From: Bathymodiolus brooksi
Lineage: Eukaryota > Mollusca > Bivalvia > Mytilida > Modiolidae
Assembly: GCA_963680875.1 (NCBI GenBank)
Contig: OY804579.1
Span: 38,214,397-38,278,396, forward strand
Reading direction: 5' to 3'
DNA: 64,000 nt
Shown here piece by piece: positions 56,962-64,000 of this stretch (positions are counted from its first letter, which is position 1; the number at the start of each line of letters is the position of its first letter). The translations under genes and the position numbers were made by a program. Below the pieces are notes generated by a model. That model searched no databases, was not told the DNA's origin, and worked only from the letters and a program-made list of their open reading frames with translations.

Positions 56962-57659
56962 CTAACACGCTTCCAACAAACATACTAAATATGCTGTCAA
57001 TTAAAAACTAGAGCAATTGATGTTCAAGTTAGTTTCAGAGAACTTTTTATTAGAATCAAAGTGGATTTTGTTTTACAAAGTAAGATTAAGATCCTTACTA
57101 AAACAAGATTTCTATATCTACGTTGGCCAACCTTTTAATGAAACAGAGTTGAACTAATAATTTTAATCTGTCTTTAAGTTCAGGGTGGAGAATATTGTAC
57201 ATCTGTAAAGGGTGGAGAAATCAACCATTTTAATACTATTACACGAGGAATAGAGAGTACTCGGTTTTGAAATATACAGTACTATTTGATAAAGATACAA
57301 AATATATTGTGATAAAATACACACTACACTACACTACTATTTTATAATTTGCCAGTATATTTTGTCTTGTGTAATTGTTCAGTATTGTCTGTAGTGTCTG
57401 TAAAAATGAACATTACAAACAAAAACAAAAAAACAAACAAAAAAACCCAATAAAATACACACTACACGCTTCTGCTTAAGAACAATAGTTAGTGCTGTCC
57501 TGCGGCTATATATGAGCGTATTTCGTAACAGTTTTTACATAAATCACAGGCTCTTAAATCTACCAATAAGGGGAACATAGAGTCCCAAAGTCAGAAGATA
57601 CATGAATGTATTAAAACAAACTATCAGTATAATAGAATGGGATATTGTATTAATGTCAT

Positions 57660-57862
57660 TTGTTTGTTTGTCAGTTTTATTGGTGGAAGGAACCGAAGGA
57701 CCCGGAGAAAACCTATCACATGTCACTGACAAACTTTATGACATAATGTTGTACACCTCGCCCTGATCGAGATTCGACCTCACAACATCAGTAGTGATAG
57801 GCACTGATTTCAAAGGCAGTTGTAAATCCAACTACCATACGATCACAGCCACGACGGTCGAT
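57660..57862 (-). mobile_element. tRNA-derived SINE, copy 7
   Basis: Duplicate of the copy at 20968-21165, with the same reverse order of body, B box 'gagattcgacctcacaacat' and head. Confidence 0.8.
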
Positions 57863-58164
57863 AATGTCATTTGTAATACGTCATCTGTGATATGTTTTAA
57901 TCTATGTAATAGTATGTTTTGTCATTATCTGGTTCTTCGTAGCTATGACTGTTGATAACATTTAATGGCGTCTCGTATGTCTGTATTGACTTTGTCTTCT
58001 TTCTACAAATATACAAATAATCCATGTAAGTGGACTTTACACAAAAACTTTTTTTTCACATGCATCAGTAAATGTGGAGATTTCATTGTACTAAAAACTG
58101 TGTTGTTCGTTAAATGTTCTTCATCACAGTACGCCTTACAAGAATAGATTGACTTATCAATGGG

Positions 58165-58570
58165 TTTGTAACTAGATTAACACGACGGGTGCCACTAGTG
58201 GAGCAGGAACTACTTACCCTTCAGGAGCACATTAGTTCACACCCGGTTTTTAGTGTGGTGCGTGTTACAGTTTTATGTGTATGTTTTGTAGATCGTTGTT
58301 TGTCCTTTTTTCTTTTGGCCATTGTGTTGTCTGTTCTTCGATTTAAGGATTCTGATTACCCCTTTGGTATCTTCAAACTCTTCTTTAAAAGGAGTAAACA
58401 GAAGCCGTAAATTCAAAGACAGTCAGAAGAAAACAAACGAAAAGACAAATTATGGCCAACAAAACGCTACATAGAAAACTAACGATTTAGCAACAGGAAC
58501 TTCCGAGGGCAGACTCAGGTGCTCCGGAAGGGCAAGCAGCTCCTGCTCCAATTGTGTACCTTTCTTAATA
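58165..58570. repeat. Head-to-head pair of dispersed repeats (foldback), second copy
   Basis: Reverse copy 58165-58390 and forward copy 58395-58570 join at 'ggtatcttcaaactcttctt'. Duplicate of 21465-21870. Confidence 0.7.
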
Positions 58571-58997
58571 CAAAATGAAACTATAAAAGAAACGCATTTC
58601 TTCCCAGACACCCTTTTTGAGCCATTTTTACATTTTCCGTAAATGTAATATTTCTATTTATACAACCAATGTCAAGGTTTCATGCTTGTTCCTAGATTAT
58701 TATTATTCAATGTAAGGACAAGCCATATAGCCCATAGTCTCATGCTGTTGTTTCGTATTCTTAGATAATTTGCTACCAAGAGTAACCACGTTATGAATAA
58801 TAGCATGCGCAAAAATAGAAAACTTCAAATTTAGGTCTTTTCAGACAAGAACAGTTTCTTTAATATTTTAAACAGATCTCACATCACAAAATTAAAGAAA
58901 TTCTTAATATTCAATGCTACAATATTAGTTCATCAAAAGCATATTAATGGAGAGAGAGAAAAAATAATGAACAAAACAACATGGCAATAAAACTCAC

Positions 58998-59079
58998 CGA
59001 TTACAGAGAAATGTTACAACAATCAAACATATGATACCACTACAACATAGACCAACAATGACGGCGAGCAGTGACAAAC
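58998..59079 (-). CDS. Receptor gene 3, transmembrane exon
   Basis: Acceptor 'aatttattttag' before 59079 and donor CG|gtgagt at 58998 give 82 nt. It reads 'LSLLAVIVGLCCSGIICLIV', then 'VTFLCNR', three codons shorter than in gene 2 after the helix. The phases (1 in, 2 out) are the same as in the other genes. Confidence 0.75.
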
Positions 59080-60332
59080 CTAAAATAAATTATGAATAAA
59101 GAATAAGATAATATACAATGATTTCTATGAATTGGTAATTAGATTCTGGTTCAAAGTTGACTATTGTTTCACTATTATGCCATACGATGGCCTCGTATAG
59201 TTAGATATGTTATGCATAATGTTCAAGATTATAGCGTTCTTTATAATGATGTCGCTCGCCTGGTTATATGTGGGGGTTGGTGTTTTACTCACATGTGGAG
59301 AGCACATGCATGACCGCATCATTTCAATAAGAGGGTAGGTTTGAGTCCATTAAACTAGTTTAACTCCACCATTTTTTATTGAAGTGGCTGTACCAAACCA
59401 GGGAAGTGTGCGGTCATGTATTATGTGTGTTAAGGGTCTCGATTTTACCTTTTACTACGATTTTGATATTTAATTTTGGTATTGTTCCGACATTGTGATA
59501 TTTTTTTGTTTATATCAAGAGTCATTTTTATCAGAATAGAAAAAAATATCAATATTCACTATTCACAGGGTGGTCGTAAATCGGCACCGGAAATAGGGCG
59601 ACATGATCAACAATATTTCAGTTATTTCGTGGTGGTCAGTTTTGTTTCGGTGGTAGAAACCAGAGTTCTTTACGGTCGGATAAATGACTGATTCAGCTAT
59701 ATATCTTTCATATTGGATTAAACAATCTCATGGTCTGGCATGTTTTGTAGTGAATATAAATACAGATTAGTTTTACTGGCATTGAACGTATATTGTGTGT
59801 ATACTCCACTGTCAAAATGTCCAAAACAACTGCAAAATTTTCTGAAAAATGCAGAAGTAAGCGTCGTTCCAATCGATTTCAAGGGTGTCTTCTATCACGT
59901 CTGCGCATATACTGTTCTCGTTTCTTACCGTTCGCTCTACATGAATCATGAACCAGAAAAGATATATTTTGAGCATTTTCTATATATAGCTAACTTTATG
60001 CAGTTAATGGCAATTGACTGTTCAAATAAAACGAGTGTACTATAATATATATTTTCATACAACAACCGCGATATGAAATATTATCGTTGATTTCAACGTG
60101 TAATTTTGCGATGCTATTCTGATGTTGCCTTGTCAAACCTCGATAAACGTACTATCGTTTTCCTCGAAATGGACTTCTCATTACATGGGACGCTACGCCT
60201 TCGATGCGATATTATATTTTAGGAAATCCAATCTCGCAAAACCAATCAACGATAATTTTATTTTGAATATACATATTACATATTGAAATATAAATTACAA
60301 ATACAATTAAACCTCTTCTTGCAATCACTTAC

Positions 60333-60452
60333 TTATAGTATGTCTACTATCAATGCAAAGTGAGCGTAGCTCTTCTGTACATAACTTTGAAACGAGGGAT
60401 GACGTTCCATTTAAATGTAACAATGCAGCAACACAATGGATTTCGGCGTTTG
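60333..60452 (-). CDS. Receptor gene 3, exon F: second half of a CTLD
   Basis: Acceptor 'ttattattttag' before 60452 and donor A|gtaagt at 60333 give 120 nt, phase 1 to phase 1. It reads 'NAEIHCVAALLHLNGTSSLV', then 'SKLCTEELRSLCIDSRHT'. It aligns with exon F of gene 1 and keeps three cysteines (C2, C3, C4). No exon E is found upstream, but exon A at 63770 has the matching phase and supplies C1. No WND motif. Confidence 0.65.
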
Positions 60453-60600
60453 CTAAAATAATAAAATAACAATTATTAAGAACAAGAGACTAGAAATGGT
60501 CAACAAACTGAAATATATACAAAGATGCATCAAATGAAGATATGTATTGAAGTTGTACTATATTACAACTGTTAGAAAACATTAAAGAGCGGGAAGTATT

Positions 60601-61716
60601 GTAGAAACGTACAGCTCAACTGACAACGTAGATAAGGTTTTAACGACTTCCGATTACCCCTTGTAGAAACGTACAGCTCAACTGACAACGTAGATAAGGT
60701 TTTTACGACTTCCGATTACCCATTGTAGAAACGTACAGCTCAACTGACAACGTAGATAAGGTTTTTACGACTTCCGATTACCCCTTGTAGAAACGTACAG
60801 ATCAACTGACAACGAAGATAAGGTTTTAACGACTTCCGATTACCCATTGTAGAAACGTACAGATCAACTGACAACGTAGATAAGGTTTTTGCGACTTCCA
60901 ATTACCCCTTGTAGAAACGTACAGCTCAACTGACAACGTAGATAAGGTTTTTAAGACTTCCGATTACCCATTGTAGAAACGTACAGTTCAACTGACAACG
61001 AAGATAAGGTTTTAACGACTTCCGATTACCCATTGTAGAAACGTACAGCTCAACTGACAACGAAGATAAGGTTTTAACGACTTCCGATTACCCATTGTAG
61101 AAACGTACAGCTCAACTGACAACGAAGATAAGGTTTTAGCGACTTCCGGTTACCCATTTTAGAAACGTACAGCTCAACTGACAACGAAGATAAGGTTTTA
61201 ACGACTTCCGATTACCCATTGTAGAAACGTAGAGCTCAACTGACGACGAAGATAAGGTTCGAACGACTTCCGATTACCCATTGTAGAAACGTACAGCTCA
61301 ACTGACAACGAAGATAAGGTTTTAACGACTTCCGATTACCCATTGTAGAAACGTACAGCTCAACTGACAACGAAGATAAGGTTTAAACGACTTCCGATTA
61401 CCCATTGTAGAAACGTACAGCTCAACTGACAACGAAGATAAGGTTTTAACGACTTCCGATTACCCATTGTAGAAACGTACAGCTCAACTGACAACGAAGA
61501 TAAGGTTTTAACGACTTCCGATTACCCATTGTAGAAACGTACAGCTCAACTGACAACGAAGATAAGGTTTTAACGACTTCGGATTACCCATTGTAGAAAC
61601 GTACATCTCAACTGACAACGAAGATAAGGTTTTAACGACTTCCGATTACCCATTGTAGAAACGTACAGCTCAACTGACAACGATGATAAGGTTATAACGA
61701 CTTCCGATTACCCCTT
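60601..61716. repeat. 62-bp minisatellite, 18 copies
   Basis: 'gtagaaacgtacagctcaac' starts every 62 bp from 60601 to 61655 with no net length change, so there are 18 units. The unit ends 'acttccgattaccc'. The last unit leads into 'cctttgttatcatcaaactt', which resembles the terminus of the dispersed repeat. Left-hand units have 'cgtagataagg' and 'ccccttg' variants, right-hand ones 'cgaagataagg' and 'cccattg'. Confidence 0.95.
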
Positions 61717-62680
61717 TGTTATCATCAAACTTCTCTTAGACATATATAAAGGATATAAAAGTCAAACACGGCAAAGGTTATATATAGACCCACTGATAGG
61801 GGGTCAGCCGGGGCCACAAGCCAAACGAGGGGAAAAACGAGGGTGTACCTTGAACAAGCAAATAGAATAAAATGTGCGCTTTCGTGAATATGTGAATGAC
61901 AATTTCGTGTAGTGGATATAAAATTCTTCATACAGAAGTAGCCCCAGGTTTCAGGAAGGAGCCCACTAATGACTTTCATAGGGCCCTTGATGAGGTATAG
62001 CAACTTTTCTGTTACGGTGCATGGGGCACTGAACCATGTTCATATATTTAGTGATTTTCAACTTGTAAATGTATATTAAATGACTCAAATGAGGGACAAA
62101 CCCGACTGCTTGGGTTCCCCTAACAACAACCATTGACACTGACAGATCGAGGGTTGCAGGTGGAGGGGCCCACTAATTTTTTATATAAGGGCTCTGAAAT
62201 ATGTAGGCCTAAGTGATTTGCTGTAGACAAATACATAGAAAATGGGGATCCAGGCTAAGTCACTAAGAAATATCTCTGAGAGTAGCAGATCGAGGATTGC
62301 AGGGGGAGGGGCTCATTAATGGTGAGTAGACAGGATCAGACTTTTTTAAACTCAATTGATTCCGTTCAGGTAAGCCTTTATTTTTTATTTATTTATTAAT
62401 TTCACTTCGTCAGTCACCACATTGTCATTGTCACACATTGCAACATGAAAATTAAGCAAATTATAACCAAGGTATGCTGAGCGGGTAGGCACAAAAGATG
62501 TCGAGAGAGAGATACAAAAAATGATGACATCTCGGACACGCACAAGTCAACTGACCAAAGTAGGCCTACAATAGTGGTTGGTATCAAAAGTAGTTTCTAC
62601 TAAATTTTGGTATATTGACTTCAGTTTAACTTTAAACTGATTGATATTATTACGAAGGCATGTGGGTAAAATGAGGCACG
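61717..62680. other. Unassigned stretch between minisatellite and hAT remnant
   Basis: It contains two imperfect ~165-bp repeats around 'cagatcgagggttgcaggtg' and 'cagatcgaggattgcagggg' (near 62143 and 62286). It may be the 5' part of the hAT element, but no coding sequence is legible. Confidence 0.4.
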
Positions 62681-62689
62681 AGGGTTACT

Positions 62690-63100
62690 CTTGGTAATTT
62701 TTTCCAAAGTCTCAGAATCCTATCTGAGTACATTGTCACAGAGATCAAGCAGTTGAAAGAAGTGCATGAAGCCTACTTTGGGAGAGATCAGCTAAGGCCA
62801 CTTGATTTATTAAGCAGTCTTTATCAATATAAACTGGAAAATGTTTTCCCAAATATTTGTGTCAATTTGCGTATTTTGCTGACAATCCCTGACACAGTTG
62901 CTTCTGCAGAAAGATCCTTCAGCAAACTGAAGCTTGTAAAGAACTATTTGCACTCAACCATGTCACAAGATCGTTTAGTGGATTTAGCAAGACTTAGCAT
63001 TGAATCTGAAATTGCCAGAAAAATCAATTTTCACAATGTCATCACACGCTTCGCACTGAAAAAGTCCAGGAAGGCTCCACTAAATGCAATAGTAAAATAA
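62690..63100 (+). pseudogene. hAT-family transposase C-terminal (dimerisation) domain
   Basis: An open frame enters from about 62690 ('FFQSLRILSEYIVTEIKQ') and runs to the stop near 63100. It includes 'FPNICVNLRILLTIPDTVAS', 'AERSFSKLKLVKNYLHST' and 'MSQDRLVDLARLSIESEIA', the hAT C-terminal dimerisation motif of ZMYM/TTF-type transposases. The zinc finger and catalytic core are not found upstream, so it is truncated. A possible terminus 'ttggccgccctg' lies at 63479-63490. Confidence 0.85.
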
Positions 63101-63769
63101 TGTTCTAATTTTGCAATTGTATGATGCATGCTGCCTTTAATCTTAATAATTCCATAAGTATGCACAATTTATGTAATGTTCATTATACTTTACTTATTCA
63201 GCTGCCTAGGGCATTAAATTAGTGAAGATATGTTTTATATTTGGTTGTCGATAAAGAAAATACATCTATTAATAAATGTACCAGATCATTATGATTAAGG
63301 GTCCAGACAAATAAACAAGTAGAAAGCTGTTTTCTAAATCACAATTCATCAATTCATTTTTGTTGTGCCGATTCCTTGCTTATGACACACCGTGGTGGAC
63401 TTAGTTTGAGTATCATTATTTGGAGAATTAGAGGAGGGGGGCCAAGTTTCCTTTTGCCTTGGGGCCCAAATATTATATTGGCCGCCCTGTATATATATAG
63501 CAAAGGGTATACATGTACAGATAAACGCAGCTAATATATTCATGAGAGTTTGAGAGGTTCAATCCTACAGCTGAGACGAAGCTAAGGTTCCTCCTTGTAG
63601 GCGCAATCAAGCATCGAGGGTATAGGATTCCTGCCAAAAGTTGACAATAGAAGACTAGAGCTTAAATGGCAATTTAGTATGGAATGACACATGTATTTTA
63701 TATAATAACATAACAATAAACATGTAATAACACATGAGATACCAATAGTGTGTATAATTAAGAGCTCAC

Positions 63770-63960
63770 CAAAAGGGCTGATATTTCTTTTGGATCCTTT
63801 AGGCGTACCAACCCAGAAAGGTTCACTATCTGTAAGGTTTAGATAAATACTGTCTGGATGATCTAATTCTGCACCAACCAGTTTACAATCCTTAGGTATA
63901 TCTTGATAAGTGCTTGTGGTGTTTGTTATAAATATATCTTGATCTGTTAACATTGTCATT
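63770..63960 (-). CDS. Receptor gene 3, exon A: first half of a CTLD
   Basis: Acceptor 'gtacatacctcag' before 63960 and donor G|gtgagc at 63770 give 191 nt, phase 2 to phase 1. It reads 'MLTDQDIFITNTTSTYQDIP', then 'DCKLVGAELDHPDS', then 'PFWVGTPKGSKRNISPFG'. It is three codons shorter than exon A of genes 1 and 2. It retains C1, the 'FWVG' strand and an NTT sequon. It lies 40 bp from the window edge; upstream exons are outside. Downstream it may splice directly to exon F at 60452. Confidence 0.7.
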
Positions 63961-64000
63961 CTGAGGTATGTACTTTAATGCTTAATAGTTATATGAAACA

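Larger units (their letters stand above)
54985..59821. repeat. Segmental duplication, second copy (gene 3 side)
   Basis: It matches 15830-17757 and then 19981-22964 without the intervening 2.2 kb. It also lacks the palindromic insertion at 16370-16752. It contains the tail and TM exons of gene 3, a SINE and the head-to-head repeat pair. A 110-bp AC-rich piece at about 57325-57440 is extra here. Confidence 0.9.

Noticed and set aside
59740..60045. Plus-strand ORF of 101 residues
   Set aside because: It lies in intron sequence of gene 3, partly in the duplicated repeat, and has no recognisable domain.

Overview
This window looks like a stretch of an AT-rich, intron-containing, transposon-dense invertebrate genome. 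A bivalve mollusc, probably a mussel, is the best inference. The reasons are the many copies of a mollusc-type tRNA-derived SINE, pearl/Helitron-like dispersed repeats, Penelope-like and Gypsy elements, and a cluster of C-type-lectin-like (CTLD) receptor genes. No prokaryotic signature is present, and no gene can be read as one long open frame except a Tc1-type transposase.

The host coding content lies on the minus strand as small exons of three related receptor genes. I assembled them by matching splice sites, codon phases and cysteine patterns. Gene 1 (12.9 to 3.1 kb) has eight exons in phase: A (first half of CTLD1), B and C (an eight-cysteine WSC-like module), D (second half of CTLD1), E and F (the two halves of CTLD2), a transmembrane exon, and a tyrosine-rich cytoplasmic tail. 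Gene 2 (33.0 to 20.3 kb) repeats A, B, C, D, E and TM, but no F exon is visible. Gene 3 (63.96 to 56.9 kb) shows only A, F and TM, which would make a compact single-CTLD receptor. Genes 2 and 3 share a candidate short tail exon. The first exons with signal peptide and promoter were not found. The proteins are inferred to sit in the plasma membrane and to bind ligands outside the cell. Neither CTLD has the EPN/QPD or WND calcium and sugar motifs.

Between and inside these genes are repeats. At 0-3 kb lies a broken LINE with a tandemly duplicated 3' end. At 13-16 kb a nested repeat and a 42-bp minisatellite with a 334-bp higher-order period are flanked by inverted arms of a dispersed element. 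At 15.8-23 kb and 55-59.8 kb there is a segmental duplication carrying the 3' parts of genes 2 and 3. At 29.6-32.7 kb a 470-bp tandem array containing a tRNA-Leu-like SINE and a Penelope-like fragment sit in (TA)n tracts of one intron. At 33.09-54.93 kb a single degenerate Ty3/Gypsy retrotransposon is defined by two LTRs and a CCTCC target duplication. It has been swollen to 21.8 kb by a roughly 13.45-kb insertion in the integrase end. That insertion itself contains an apparently intact Tc1-like transposon, a 2.1-kb hAT-like element, a foldback MITE, SINEs and minisatellites. At 60.6-61.7 kb there are 18 copies of a 62-bp repeat, and near 63 kb a hAT transposase remnant.

Exon boundaries come from reading splice motifs by eye, without transcript support.
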